The notes beneath the pieces are model-generated. The model worked only from the letters and a program-made list of their open reading frames with translations. It was not told the DNA's origin and searched no databases. Source: Owenia fusiformis (taxonomy: Eukaryota > Annelida > Polychaeta > Sabellida > Oweniidae). Taken from it: a stretch of DNA of 64,000 bases. The position numbers were made by a program, and so were the translations under genes. Where the stretch lies: positions 10,664,650 through 10,728,649 of the forward strand of contig CAIIXF020000002.1 of the NCBI GenBank assembly GCA_903813345.2, written 5' to 3'. Shown piece by piece: positions 20,813 through 32,302 of this stretch. Numbering within the stretch: position 1 is the stretch's first letter; every line of letters starts with the position of its first letter.

Positions 20813-22198
20813 CTTCCTCCCCCTTTTTCTCCTACTTCCAACTAGCTTTCAACTAGCTACTACATAGTCCTACTAGGGACCTGGGCTGAACTTGGCGGGA
20901 AAGGAATTTTTATCTAGGTCAAGGTCAAAGGTCAAAATCAAGGTCAAATCTAAGTTTTTTTCAAGTTTCTAAAATCCTGACACTACACTTCAATATTTTT
21001 GGCTGAATTTTTGCATACCGATAGATATTAGTATTCTATTAGTCTTAGCCTTTTGCCGTCTAGAGAAATTTTGCCTAGATTTTGAGATATTGAAGGTCAA
21101 AAAAAGGTCAAAAAAGGTCTTTTTTCAACTTGCTTCAAATTGACCAAATTTTTTTTTAAAACTCATCTACAAGTTCTCAGGATTCCAAATCTGACCTTAC
21201 TTTTGACCTTTGACCTTTGGTTGACCTTCAGTGACCTCCGAAAGGTCAAAAAAGTTGATTTTTCAAATCAATTTTCTGGATTCAAATTTAGGTAAATTTA
21301 TTCACAAAAGACCTTCTGAGGTCTAAAAAAGTAAAATTTGCAAGGTCAAAGGTCAAGGTCATCAAACGAAATCACAAACTGTGTTTTCTAAGTTTCTCAA
21401 AATTGGAGACTACAAATCAATTTTTTTTACTGAAAGTCAGAATATGTATTCTTCTAAAGGTTCTACACATATTAGCAATTGACAATTTATTAAAATTTTG
21501 GTCCAGTTTTGAAATATAAGAACTCAAAAACTGAAAAAAGGTCAAATTTCGAAATTTTTCAAGGTCAAATTTCAACTTGCTCTAAATTGACCCAACTTTT
21601 TTTATAAAACTCATCTACAAGTTCTCAGGATTCCAAATCTAACCTTACTTTTGACCTTTGACCTTTGGTTGACCTTCAGTGACCTCCGAAAGGTCAAAAA
21701 AGTTGATTTTTCAAATCGATTTTCTGGATTCAAATTTATGTATATTTATTCACAAAAGACCTTCTGAGGTCTAAAAAAGTAAAATTTGCAAGGTCAAAGG
21801 TCAAGGTCATCAAACGAAATCACAAACTGTGTTTTCTAAGTTTCTCAAAATTGGAGACTACAAATCAATATTTTTAAATGAAAGTCAGAATATATATTCC
21901 TCTACTAAAGGTTCTACACATATTAGCAATTGATTATCTATTAAAATTGGCTCCAGTTTTGAGATATTATAGCTCAAAAACTGAAAAAAGGTCAAATTTC
22001 GGAATTTTTCAAGGTCAAATTTCAACTTGCATTAATTCCACCAAACCTTTTTTTAAAATCATCTACAAGTTGTCTGGAGTTCATATATGACCTTGTATTA
22101 GAGATTTGACCTTTGGCTGGCCTTTGAATGTTCAGAAACAGATATAGGGCCTCCGTAAGATTGCTTGCAATCTTAGATCGTTAGATCTCTAGTTATTA
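20813..22198. repeat. Diverged 1.4-kb copy of the GGTCA-rich element
   Basis: Lacks the GGAGGCCC hairpin start and one subrepeat, and ends with the same hairpin and ctctagttatt. Numerous substitutions relative to the 2023-bp units show it is an older or separate copy. Confidence 0.85.
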
Positions 22199-22400
22199 TT
22201 TATTAGGAGGCCCCATCGGGGGGCCTCCTATCAATTTTGTAGATATTATTCTTTATTATTCTTTATTAGGAGGCCCCATCGGGGGGCCTCCTATCAATTT
22301 TGTAGATATTATTATTCTTTATTATTCTTTATTATTAGGAGGCCCCAACGGGGGGCCTCCTATTAATTTTGTAGATATTATTATTATTCTTTATTATTCT
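22199..22400. repeat. Three stacked GGAGGCCC hairpins
   Basis: Three successive aggaggcccc...ggggcctcct palindromes separated by attttgtagatattattatt. They are the 5' termini of the element family without bodies, as if element ends had been repeatedly duplicated or nested. Confidence 0.85.
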
Positions 22401-23788
22401 TTATTATTTATTCTTCCTCCCCCTTTTTCTCCTACTTCCAACTAGCTTTCAACTAGCTACTACATAGTCCTACTAGGGACCTGGGCTGAACTTGGCGGGA
22501 AAGGAATTTTTATTTAGGTCAAGGTCAAAGGTCAAAATCAAGGTCAAATCTAAGTTTTTTTCAAGTTTCTCAAATCCTGACACTACACTTCAATATTTTT
22601 GGCTGAATTTTTGCATACCAATAGATATTAGTATTCTATTAGTCTTAGCCTTTTGCCGTCTAGAGAAATTTTGCCTAGATTTTGAGATATTGAAGGTCAA
22701 AAAAGGTCTTTTTTCAACTTGCTTCAAATTGACCAAATTTTTTTTTAAAACTCATCTACAAGTTCTCAGGATTCCAAATTTGACCTTACTTTTGACCTTT
22801 GACCTTTGGTTGACCTTCAGTGACCTCCGAAAGGTAAAAAAAGTTGATTTTTCAAATCGATTTTCTGGATTAAAATTTAGGTAAATTTATTCACAAAAGA
22901 CCTTCTGAGGTCTAAAAACGTAAAATTTGCAAGGTCAAAGGTCAAGGTCATCAAACGAAATCACAAACTGTGTTTTCTAAGTTTCTCAAAATTGGAGACT
23001 ACAAATCAATTTTTAATACTGAAAGTCAGAATATGTATTCCTCTAAAGGTTCTTCACATATTAGCCATTGACAATTTATTAAAATTTTGCTCCAGTTTTG
23101 AGATATTAGAACTCAAAAACTGAAAAAAGGTCAAATTTCGAAATTTTTCAAGGTCAAATTTCAACTTGCTCTAAATTGACCAAACTTTTTTTTAAAACTC
23201 ATCTACAAGTTCTCAGGATTCCAAATCTAACCTTACTTTTGACCTTTGACCTTTGGTTGACATTCAGTGACCTCCGAAAGGTCAAAAAAGTTGATTTTTC
23301 AAATCGATTTTCTGGATTCAAATTTAGGTATATTTATTCACAAAAAACCTTCTGAGGTCTAAAAAAGTAAAATTTGCAAGGTCAAAGGTCAAGGTCATCA
23401 AACGAAATCACAAACTGTGTTTTCTAAGTTTCTCAAAATTGGAGACTACAAATCAATTTTTTTTACTGAAAGTCAGAATATGTATTCCTCTAAAGGTTCT
23501 ACACATATTAGCCATTGACAATTTATTAAAATTTTGCTCCAGTTTTGAGATATTAGAACTCAAAAACTGAAAAAAGGTCAAATTTCGGAATTTTTCAAGG
23601 TCAAATTTCAACTTGCATTAATTCGACCAAACCTTTTTTAAAAATCATCTACAAGTTGTCTGGAGTTCATATATGACCTTGTATTAGAGATTTGACCTTT
23701 GGCTGGCCTTTGAATGTTCAGAAACGAATATAGGGCCTCCGTAAGATTGCTTGCAATCTTAGATCGTTAGATCTCTAGTTATTAATTG
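22401..23788. repeat. Second diverged copy of the GGTCA-rich element
   Basis: Same layout as 20813-22198, with different substitutions (for example a Ggtaaaaaa variant near 22832). Ends with the hairpin tail and ctctagttatt at about 23780. Confidence 0.85.
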
Positions 23789-23869
23789 GTATGCAAACTA
23801 TAATTATCTCATATAAACTGCAAATTTGTCATTCATTAGAATAAAGATGTTTGCATTTGTCTAATTCAA

Positions 23870-26660
23870 GATTATGGGTCCGTTAACGACTTAAATACCA
23901 CTATATAAATTGTTTCTCTCCAGTATGGGTCCTTTGAAGATTTCAAAAGTTATAATTTCTGTCAATCATTGAGATTAAGATGTTTTCAAGTCTCTAGTTC
24001 AAGATCATGAGTCCCTTAACAACTTGAAGATTTATAAATTGTTTCTCTCCAGTATGGATCCTTTTATGATTTAACAAGTTAGAATTTCTGTCAATCATTG
24101 AGATTAAGATGTTTTCAAATGTTGAATTCAAGATGATGGGTCCCTTAACAACTTGAAGATATAAATTGTTTCTCTCCAGTATGGATCCTCTTATGATTTA
24201 AAGGAATATTCCTTGCCAAACCATCTCTCTCCTCATATGGTAGCTATAACCATATATATGCTTGCCATGTTTAGCAAAACACGCAAAAATGTTTTGATAT
24301 GGTCAAATTTGATCACTTAGAAATGTGATGCTCAATTCCAGTAAGCTGCCATCTTTTAAAATTTCACACAGGAAGTGATGTCATCGACTCTCAACTTTGC
24401 ATATAGCATTAGGTGAGGAGCTATTAAGAATTACAAAACCAGCTAAATATTCTTTTTCAACTTTGTATCTTATTTAATCCTTCTGAAAATCTCTTCTTTT
24501 ATTTTAAGTTGACAAGCCCTGAAAATATTTTTGCACAGAAAGTAATGCTCACTTGTCTAGAAGTGATTTTGTGCTACTTTCCTATACTGTTATGGGCAAA
24601 GTTATAGAAGTTGAGAGTTGATGACATCACTTCCTGCAAGAAATCTTAAAAGATGGCAGCTCACTGGAAAAAAGCACTAGATTTTTAAATGATCAATATT
24701 GACCATATTAAAACATTTTCCCATGTTTTGCTAAATATGGAAACTATATATATGATTATAGCTACCATATCAAGAGAGAAAGGGTCTGGCAAGGAATATT
24801 CCTTTAACAAGTTCGAATTTCTGTCAATCATTTAGATTAAGATGTTTTCAAATGTTTAATTCAAGATGATGGGTCCCTTAACAACTTGAAGATTACTATA
24901 TAAATTGTTTCTCTCCAGTATGGATCCTTTTATGATTGAACAAGTTAGAATTTTTGTATATCATTAAGATGTTTTTTAATGTCTAGTTAAAGATGATGGA
25001 TCCCTTAACAACTTGAAGAGTACTTTATAAATTGATTCTCCTCAGCATGGATCCTTTAATGTGTTAACAAGTTAGAATTTTTGTAAATAATTAAGATGTT
25101 TTAAAATCACTAGTTCAAGATAATCGGTCCCTTAACAATTTGAAGATTACTATATAAATTGTTTCTCTCCAGTATGGATCCTTTTATGATTTAACAAGTT
25201 AGAATTTTTGTCAATCAATGAGATTCAGATTTTTTCAAATGTCTTGTACAAGATGATGGGTCATTTAACAGCTTGAAGAGCACTATATAAATTGTTTCTC
25301 TCCAGGAAGGGTCCTTTTATGATTTAACAAGTTAGAACTTTTGTCAATAATTCAATAAAATCAGTATTGATCCTTTTATGATTGAACAAGAAAAAATGAA
25401 GAAAACTGAAGACCACTCACATTTTAAGCTATTTTTATTTTTCATATAATACCGGTGCCCCCCGTACCATTTCTAATCAATAAGTATGACTAAGAAATCA
25501 ATTATACTGTAAACAAAATTTTTTACTGTGAATAAATAAATATATATATATAAAAAAAGTAAGAACTTCTGTCAATCATTGAGATTAAGATCATGTTTTC
25601 ATATGTCTTAGTACAAGATGATGGGTTCCTTAACAACTTGAAGATTACTATATAAATTGCTCCTCTCCAGTATGGATCCTTTTATGATTTAACAAGTTAG
25701 AATTTTTATTAATCATTAAGCTGTTTTCATATGTCTAGTTCAAGATGATGGATCCCTTAACAACTTGAAGAGCACTATATCAATTGTTTCTCCCCAGTAT
25801 GGATCATTTTATGATTTCACAGGTTCGAATATCTGTCGATCATTGAGATTAAAATGTTTTGATATGTCTAGTACAAGATGATACGTCCCTTTACCACTTA
25901 AGGTGCACTATATCAATTGTTTCTCTCCAGTATGGATCCTTTTTATGTATATTTCACAAGTTAAAATTTTTGTCAATCATTAAGATTAAGATGTTTTCAA
26001 ATGTCTATAACAAGATGATAGATCCCTTTACCACTTGATGTGCACTTTATCAATTGTTTCTCTCCAGTATGGATCCAATTATGTATATTTCACAAGTTAG
26101 AATTTTTGTCAATAATTAAGATTAAGATGTTTTCAAATGTATAGTACAAAATTATAAGTCCCTTTACCACTTGATGTGCACTATATCAATTGTTTCTCTC
26201 CAGTGTGTGTCCTTTAATGATAACACAAGAAATAAATTCCTGTTACTCATTAACATGATAAAGATCATGTTTCCAGACACCAAGAACAAAATGATGGGTC
26301 CCTTAATCCACTTGAGACACACTATGTTAATTGTTTCTCTCCAGTGTGGGTCATTAAATGATTCAGCAAGTGAGAATTTCTGTCACTCATTAACATATGA
26401 TTAAGATGATGTTTTCATATGTCTAGGGCGAGAAGATATGTCCCCTAACGACTTGAGGCACACTATATCAATTGTTTCTCTCCAGTGTGTGTCCTTTAAT
26501 GACTTAACACAAGAAATAAATTCCTGTTACTCATTAACATGACAAAGATCATGTTTCCATGTATCAAGCACAAAACGATGGGTCCCTTATCCACTTGAGA
26601 CGCACTATATCAATTGTTTCTCTCCAGTGTGGGTCATTTAATGATTCAACAAGGAGAAAC
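23870..26660 (-). repeat. Large decayed zinc-finger array
   Basis: About 20 degraded units of roughly 120-150 bp, each with tttctctccagtatggatcc and tttatgatttaacaagtt. On the minus strand these read N-L-L-N-H-K-R-I-H-T-G-E-K, a finger helix plus linker. The cysteine half is usually lost and frames are interrupted. Units keep a common spacer (aagatgatgggtcccttaac). The array is interrupted by a TTAA-flanked MITE at 24202-24803. Confidence 0.8.
24202..24803. mobile_element. 602-bp piggyBac-like MITE with TTAA target site
   Basis: Flanked by TTAA at 24198-24201 and 24804-24807. Ends AGGAATATTCCTTGCC match as a terminal inverted repeat and continue as a long imperfect inverted repeat (catatggtagctataacc on the left and its complement on the right). 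The neighbouring array units read gatttaacaagtt without interruption, which gives the empty site. TTAA duplication is diagnostic of piggyBac-type transposition; no transposase is encoded. Confidence 0.88.
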
Positions 26661-26749
26661 TCTTGTTAACTATTTATCACAAAATCTACAACAATCTAGC
26701 TTTTCTCCATTGGGTAGATTTGTGTTTGAATTGTTTTTTTAGAGAGAAA

Positions 26750-26960
26750 TTTAAGTCTGATACAAATAAGAGACGAGGCATCAACAGGCAAAATGCCATC
26801 AATATTTGTTACAGACACCAACAGCTGAATGCCAAGCACCAACAGCTGAATGCCAAGCACCAACAGCTGAATGCCAAGCACCAACAGCTGAATGCCAAGC
26901 ACCATCCATAAAAAGTTGGAGGCTATAACAATGTGTCACCAGATTTAGTGGGGACATCAT
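26750..26960. repeat. Minisatellite-bearing dispersed element, copy 1
   Basis: Shares head (atgccatc..atttgttacagacacc) and tail (aaaaagttggaggctataac...tgtcacca) with 33055-33180 and 33495-33635. The core here is expanded to five copies of the 21-bp unit agctgaatgccaagcaccaac (26822-26905). An element with fixed ends and a variable tandem core is typical of several invertebrate non-autonomous families. Confidence 0.75.
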
Positions 26961-26995
26961 ATTTTCTTCAGTTTTTTATATGCATTGTACCAATT

Positions 26996-27046
26996 AATTA
27001 ATTAATTAATTAATTAATTAATTAATTAATTAATTAATTAATTAAT
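26996..27046. repeat. (ATTA)n microsatellite
   Basis: A 12-13 copy attaatta run followed by gaatgaatgga. Confidence 0.97.
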
Positions 27047-27719
27047 GAATGAATGGACAAATAGATGGATGGATCACAACAGGAACTGTGATTTGTGGAA
27101 TAACAATATGAAGTTTATTCAAGGGCATCATTTAATTTAATTTTAGGGCAATTTAGGTCACATTTTCAGCCTTTCATTGCAGATTTTTTGGCATTTTGCT
27201 AGTTGCCATTTTTTGCTAAGAAGGAATACCAAAATTGAATTCTTTCAAAGCTCCTATAACTACTCGTATATTGCTTTTATTCAATTGTGTTGTACGTAGC
27301 CACCTATTCTCATATTTTGTATCCATGAACATCCTGTTTTGGTCAAGTAGAGCAACAGTGTTACTAATAAGCCACTGTTAAAACAAACTCTTAGTTCCTA
27401 TTCTAAAGCTTGCTTATAGTTGGACTGAAGTGAGGAAGAAGGAAGCTCATGTAATGATACTTCAAAACTAAATCATTCAGCCATTGCATTGAATTTACAA
27501 GAAACTTGATTACATAGCTTATGATAGCATTCTTCAAAAAAAATGATCAACAACTCATATCAGATTTACCCTTTATTGATTCTAATTTTTGAACTGATCA
27601 AATAAAAATATTAGCTCATGGGATATCAGACTTGGTTTGGTGATTGCTTTTAAATATCAGCTCTTTACACTGTCAAAAAGAATCACAATTGCTTGTCTGT
27701 ATTTAGTAGTGTTTATTCA

Positions 27720-28137
27720 TATAGAATACTTGTGATGGATCGATGAATGACACATAAATGCCATTTCTCTCCCGTATGGATCAATTTTATCCCTTTGTCT
27801 TACTAAATATGAAGTTTCCCCGAATGACACACATGTGTCATTTTCTCTCCTGTATGGATCATTTTTATCCTTTTGTTTTACTGAATATGAAGGGTCCCCC
27901 GAATGACACAAATGTGTCAGTTTCTCTCTTGTATGGATCATTTTTATCCATTTGTCTTAAAATACACAATTTTCTGTAAAATAAGTAGTTTTTCTCAGGT
28001 GTGTATTTTTATATAATGCATAGAATTTCTGAGTACATGAAGTCCATATAGCATTGTCAAAGGTCACAAGTAGATGTTGATTTATCATTTTCCTGGACAT
28101 CATCCTCTAATTCATTCACAGGATGTTCACTTGAGGA
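27720..28137 (-). pseudogene. Decayed zinc-finger exon with surviving acceptor
   Basis: The minus strand starts with acceptor ttttttatatttcag, then in one frame KMINQHLLVTFDNAIWTSC, which aligns with KMKNRLQLVAFD-xTQKFFC of the Z1-Z6 leads. Further on are broken finger pieces and three ~85-bp repeats reading I-H-T-(G/R)-E-K (27740-27960). In the family's phase 1 the frame meets a stop after three codons, so it cannot encode fingers. The splice acceptor may have been reused by the module upstream (see 28057-28137). Confidence 0.7.
28057..28137 (-). CDS. Possible terminal exon of the 29.9-kb module
   Basis: After acceptor ttttttatatttcag, the phase-0 frame reads SSSEHPVNELEDDVQENDKS then TSTCDL and TGA, an acidic 26-residue tail. 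It matches the phase-0 donor of the exon at 28335-28508. The same DNA is recognisably the lead of a decayed zinc-finger exon read in a different frame. If used, this would be an exon recycled from a dead paralogue. The alternative is that the preceding exon reads through its donor to a stop at 28239. Confidence 0.45.
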   Translation of the reverse strand, partial: SSSEHPVNELEDDVQENDKSTSTCDL

Positions 28138-28334
28138 CTGAAATATAAAAAAGGCATGAATAAAAAATGATTTTGTTGAAGCAAAATTCAATTTACATAC
28201 TGTTGAAACCAGGGTATTCTATCATTCTCCTCATTCTATCATGTATGAGTTAACGGATCAAGATGAATGTATATGCAGTTTACATTGTTATTTATAGTCA
28301 TCTTTTCAAAATTTGTACAACATTTATTTCTTAC

Positions 28335-28508
28335 CCCTTGTAAGAGACAATATATTTTGCCCTGTCCAGCTAACTTGGTAACACTTCTTGCAGTCCATTT
28401 AACAGTGTCATTATGACCACTGTGTTCTTCTATGATTCTTCTGTTTATGTTTTTGACATACTTGAAAGGCTTAACTTCACCCATTGTAGCCATCATAACA
28501 GTTTCTAT
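28335..28508 (-). CDS. Internal exon, unknown-fold module (exon 2)
   Basis: Exactly 58 codons between acceptor gtatgttacag and donor GGG|GTAAGA, phase 0 at both ends. It encodes IETVMMATMGEVKPFKYVKN then INRRIIEEHSGHNDTVKWTA and RSVTKLAGQGKIYCLLQG. The pattern of a tryptophan followed by V-x-x-L-x-G-x-G-K-I-Y reminds me of an uncharacterised domain in other invertebrate proteins, but I cannot name it. It joins in frame to 29674-29909. Confidence 0.7.
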
Positions 28509-28662
28509 CTGTAACATACAAGTACAAAATTGACAACAGTGAAACCCGTATTTCTGAACTTCATTTATCTGAAAATACCTCTGATTTACATATTTCAAAT
28601 ACCTTGAAACGTGAGCTCTAATAGTAATCCCAAAAAAACTTCTCTCCAATTCAATACCTAAT

Positions 28663-29297
28663 TTATCCTATGACAAGTGAAATCCATCAACATTTTGGTT
28701 ACTGTCTGCTGTTTGCTGCATCTATTTTGACAGTTTGTGATAGCATGACATTCTAACAAATTAACTGTTTCTACCCAGGTTTCTACAATAAACAAAAATG
28801 TTTTTCCCTGGAATTTTGGAGCATGAGATGGACAGCAGGATATATACAGTACAGCGGGATTTAGGGTTATGTACTGGGAAGTTTTGGCCTGTATCCAAAA
28901 CCGACTGTACATAACAGATGTATTTCATACCTACTGAGGTTCTAGGTACATCATATCTTATAAAGATCCAAAATTCCAAAACATACTTAAGGTACGCGTT
29001 TTCTTTCTAAAGTTCGCGAGATTTTCAAAAAATTTGAAAAAAAAGAAATTGAAAAAAAATTGAAAAAAAGTTTTTAATGTTTTTTCAAAAAATATGATTT
29101 TTTTTTCAGGACCGGGACAGGGATGGATACAGCATGTATCCATCCCGGTCCCGAGCCTTGGTGATAGCTCCCTAGATACACTATATATTCCCGCTCGTTA
29201 TGTACCTAGAACCTCAGTAGGTATGAAATACATGTATATAGATATCAATCTATATCCCACTGTTATGTACCTGAAACTTCACTTGTCATAGGATAAA
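28663..29297. mobile_element. Inverted-repeat element (MITE-like)
   Basis: TTTATCCTATGACAAGTGAA at the left and its complement (ttcacttgtcataggataaa) at the right. An inner inverted pair lies at 28917-28950 and 29199-29234 (catacctactgaggttctag and its complement), and a central palindrome ggatggatac/gtatccatcc near 29110-29152. It sits in the intron between exons 1 and 2 of the unknown-fold module. Target duplication not resolved. Confidence 0.75.
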
Positions 29298-29514
29298 CTG
29301 TGAATCTGCCAATTGGGATATACATGTATCTCCAATTAGATAAATATCACCCTCATAAAACATTTTCTGGTATGCATTGAAGGGCAGTAATTGTAAGAAG
29401 TATAGTTTTTCTTATTCACATGCATCTCATAATTTATTTTATGCTGTTTGGATAGTGAGTAAATTCTTGTCACAGTGAATCTAAAACATAGTGTAAAAGC
29501 TATATCACTATTGT

Positions 29515-29657
29515 CTGGGTCACATTTGCTCCAATTCATCGGCCTGCGCCTGGCCGATAGGTTATTCTACTCAAAACTGAGTATAATTTTGAACAAAGTA
29601 CTAAATCAGCCAGAAGCCGGCTGATGAATCAGGGTAATTCGGAGCAAATGTGACCCA
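29515..29657. mobile_element. ~140-bp hairpin MITE
   Basis: TGGGTCACATTTGCTCC at the left pairs with ggagcaaatgtgaccca at the right, with an inner palindromic cggcc...ggccg segment. It abuts the donor of the 29674-29909 exon: the right end lies 17 bp from the exon border. Confidence 0.85.
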
Positions 29658-29673
29658 AGCATCCAGCTAGTAC

Positions 29674-29909
29674 CTGTTTTTTCATAGCTGCTTCATTATC
29701 AAATTTTTTAAAGGTAATCCGTCCGGAGGCTACAATTGCTGATTTTGTAACTGACCGTGGAATCTTCCCATTATCTTGTAATATAACTACACCCTTTGTT
29801 AATGTGTGCCCTCTAGGACGTCTCAGGTGATGCTTTCTGGAGAGTAGTTTTTGAATTTTCACGGCTGGAGGTTTGGTACTGTTTGGAGCAGATGTATTTT
29901 GGTTAGTCA
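29674..29909 (-). CDS. Entry exon, unknown-fold module (exon 1)
   Basis: Acceptor ctacttttcag followed by TG ACT AAC CAA (phase 1, as in all other entry exons of the locus); donor CAG|GTACTA, phase 0. It encodes a Ser/Thr/Pro-rich, basic segment: TNQNTSAPNSTKPPAVKIQK then LLSRKHHLRRPRGHTLTKGV, continuing VILQDNGKIPRSVTKSAIVA and SGRITFKKFDNEAAMKKQ. Spliced to 28335-28508 it gives 136 residues of a compact, charged domain with no zinc ligands. The function is unknown. Context predicts a chromatin or DNA-binding tail alternative to the zinc fingers. Confidence 0.7.
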
Positions 29910-30147
29910 CTGAAAAGTAGTTGAAAAACTTTCATAAAAACATGTTTTTCCGTTGGTATTTCAAGTATTTTTATGTAATTTAATACACAGGTAATGCATG
30001 AGATTTTTGCAGTTTGCTCCTTCCTTACCTCATTGACTCACCTATTTTACATAAGAATTAAAATTGCGAAGCATAAAGACATTGGATTGAAATGTCAAGT
30101 GTGAGGACAAAGGAGTGGTATCTATATGGTGAACTTTTTGAACACAC

Positions 30148-30672
30148 ATTTCTCTTAAACCAGTCACCAAAAAATTCTGAAAAATTTACACATTGTCAAT
30201 TTAATGGTCATCTTTTGGATGGTAAAATTATAATTTGAAATATATACACTTTTCTGTATATTGTTTTAGAAAACACATCAGACACTTCTTTTGTTCTTGG
30301 TACCATATGTTCGGAATGAAATGAAACATCTAGCCTATCCGAACCTCATTGGAACAAAACGAGATAAACACGTGTTTGGGTCTCCCAATATTGTTATTGT
30401 ACAAAGGAAAGTTTCGTTGATTTTGAATAAAAGGTTTATCTTAATTTTTAATTATTTTTGGGGGTTTTGTTTTAATCGTTTGCATACTTTTTGTTAAATC
30501 AACCAAAATTTCCTTTGTATAAGTATAATATTGAGAGGTCTAAAAAAATGTTGTATATGCTATAAAATATACATAAATAATTTGCATTAAATTGTTGTCA
30601 ATCAATTAACATTACATAAAGGATCGTGTTTTTCTTACAGAATGTTTCCAATAATTGGTTTAAGAGAAAAAC
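30148..30672. mobile_element. Possible inverted-repeat element
   Basis: TTTCTCTTAAACCA at the left and its complement ggtttaagagaaa at the right, with an inner inverted pair (gtacaaaggaaa / tttcctttgtat). No coding signal; target duplication not resolved. Confidence 0.45.
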
Positions 30673-31207
30673 ATTGTTGAATTCAGTTCAACAAATCGAT
30701 ACCCATCCTTTTGACATATATTTAACCATTGATAAAACACTTAGCTGGACCTGCTATGAATGATTTTTCTCAGTTAAGCCTTGGTCAAGGTTTTTTGAGG
30801 TTCCTCGCAACCTGAATTTATATGGTAGAGCCTTGTACAGCCTTAAACAGCTTACTTATTAAGACGTGTGTTCCTTACTTCCTGACTTGCTCATTTGAAA
30901 ACTATTCAATTTAGAGAGATGCATATCTGCTCATTTGGCATATCAAAGGACAAGGTGCAATTATTGGCAAATATCCCTATGGTCAAAATGAACCATTCAT
31001 AGGTGTAACATGAAGAATAAAATGTCATATAATACTTTGGAAAATATTAAAGTGCTCGGACACACATAAGCTGAGATAGGGATCATTTCGTTCAGTAAGG
31101 TTGTATTACATGGGGCTGTGCACCATTGACTTAACATGAGGATATCAGCAGATCCCAATAGAGGCCATTGGTTTCAATTGATTATCACAGAAATACCAAA
31201 AATACAC
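30673..31207. other. Non-coding spacer
   Basis: AT-rich; no gene, splice module or element end recognised. Confidence 0.5.
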
Positions 31208-31309
31208 TATGACCTGAATCGATTGCAAACTTAATAATTTCACAATACGACACAAATGGTTTATCTCATCAAATGTGCAAATATGAAGTTTGCAATCGAT
31301 TCAGGTCAT
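31208..31309. repeat. 102-bp hairpin
   Basis: tatgacctgaatcgattgca plus aactt is matched by its complement at 31283-31309 around a ~50-bp loop. Likely a minimal MITE or a local inverted duplication. Confidence 0.85.
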
Positions 31310-31663
31310 ACTTAAAATTAAAAGATTGTACATTTTTTCATCATTTTTTCCCCTACAAAATGGCTACAGAAAAATGCTCCAAAAACGACTTTTACACTTA
31401 TCAAATATCATACAAGTTTGTAAAACCAAAGATTATACTATTATATTTCATTATGTAGTAACATATTTGGATAAGATGCAGGGATGCGTAGGATGTAAAT
31501 GGATTTTGACAGACACAAAAATACTTCCTGGTTTGGAATCTATGCCTCTACACTTCATGATTGAATTATGACCCTAATAAGTGGCCTATACATCAATACA
31601 GTGCTGAATATAGGTCAACAAGATACTAGTGTGCATATAAATGTAATAATTGAAGCAGAATAC

Positions 31664-31930
31664 TCATTTTGAAAAATCAGATGAATTATTTTTTTCCCAT
31701 GGGGAGAATCCAATGGCGGGTGTATAAGGTCCTTTATATCTTAAATGAGAAGTCTTAGTATGTCTAATAAGCACTGACCTTTCAACAAATGACTTGAGAC
31801 ACATTTCACATTGGAAAAAGTCTCTCTCCAGTGAGGATCCTTGTGAATTTCTCACAAAATTGGCAGAAGATAGGATACTCTCAAGTGTGTTTAACAACCA
31901 TGCTCTTTTAACAGAGGACTTCTTGTATAC
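31664..31930 (-). pseudogene. Frame-shifted zinc-finger exon
   Basis: One frame keeps a complete finger, FFQCEMCLKSFVERSVLIRH then TKTSH. The upstream finger is only seen in another frame (FCQFCEKFTRILTGER), where the helix is collapsed by a deletion. A still earlier finger is reduced to CIVYKKSSVKRA. No acceptor is visible. It is a dead copy lying just 3' of the BEN module. Confidence 0.75.
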
Positions 31931-32189
31931 AATACAGGAGTAATATTTAACTAGAAGCCCCCTCTTTGTAATTTATGCAATTAAATAATAATATGTAAAA
32001 CTACCATTACTATTGATTACTATAAAGATACAATACAAATGAAATAATCCAGTAAAGTGTGTGTATTTCAATAGATATATGTTCTCATACACATGTAACA
32101 TCAATGCGAGGTTTAAGGAAACATAACGAAATGCAATGTCAAATTGTCCACTGTCTTGATACAAAATTGATACACCTTCTTGTATCATA

Positions 32190-32302
32190 TCAAGGATCTA
32201 TCAGGTCAAGTTTTCTCAGAAGCTTTCTTGCATGCGCCACTTTCTCATTCCAGCAACGAGTAAATTCTGAAGTTGTGGATTTTAGCGTGCAGACAGCATA
32301 GG
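32190..32302 (-). CDS. BEN module, exon 3 (C-terminal end)
   Basis: Acceptor tttactttttcag followed by CC TAT GCT, which completes the phase-1 codon left by exon 2 (T|CC, serine). It encodes SYAVCTLKSTTSEFTRCWNE then KVAHARKLLRKLDLIDP and TGA at 32192-32190. The last helix of BEN domains typically carries a W and a basic K/R run, as here. It ends the module within the locus. Confidence 0.75.

Noticed and set aside
26663-26911. Open frame with AKHQQLN repeats
   Set aside because: 21-bp minisatellite in a dispersed element; no start, splice or family support.
28958-29143. Phe-rich 61-codon frame
   Set aside because: Low-complexity A/T run inside an inverted-repeat element.
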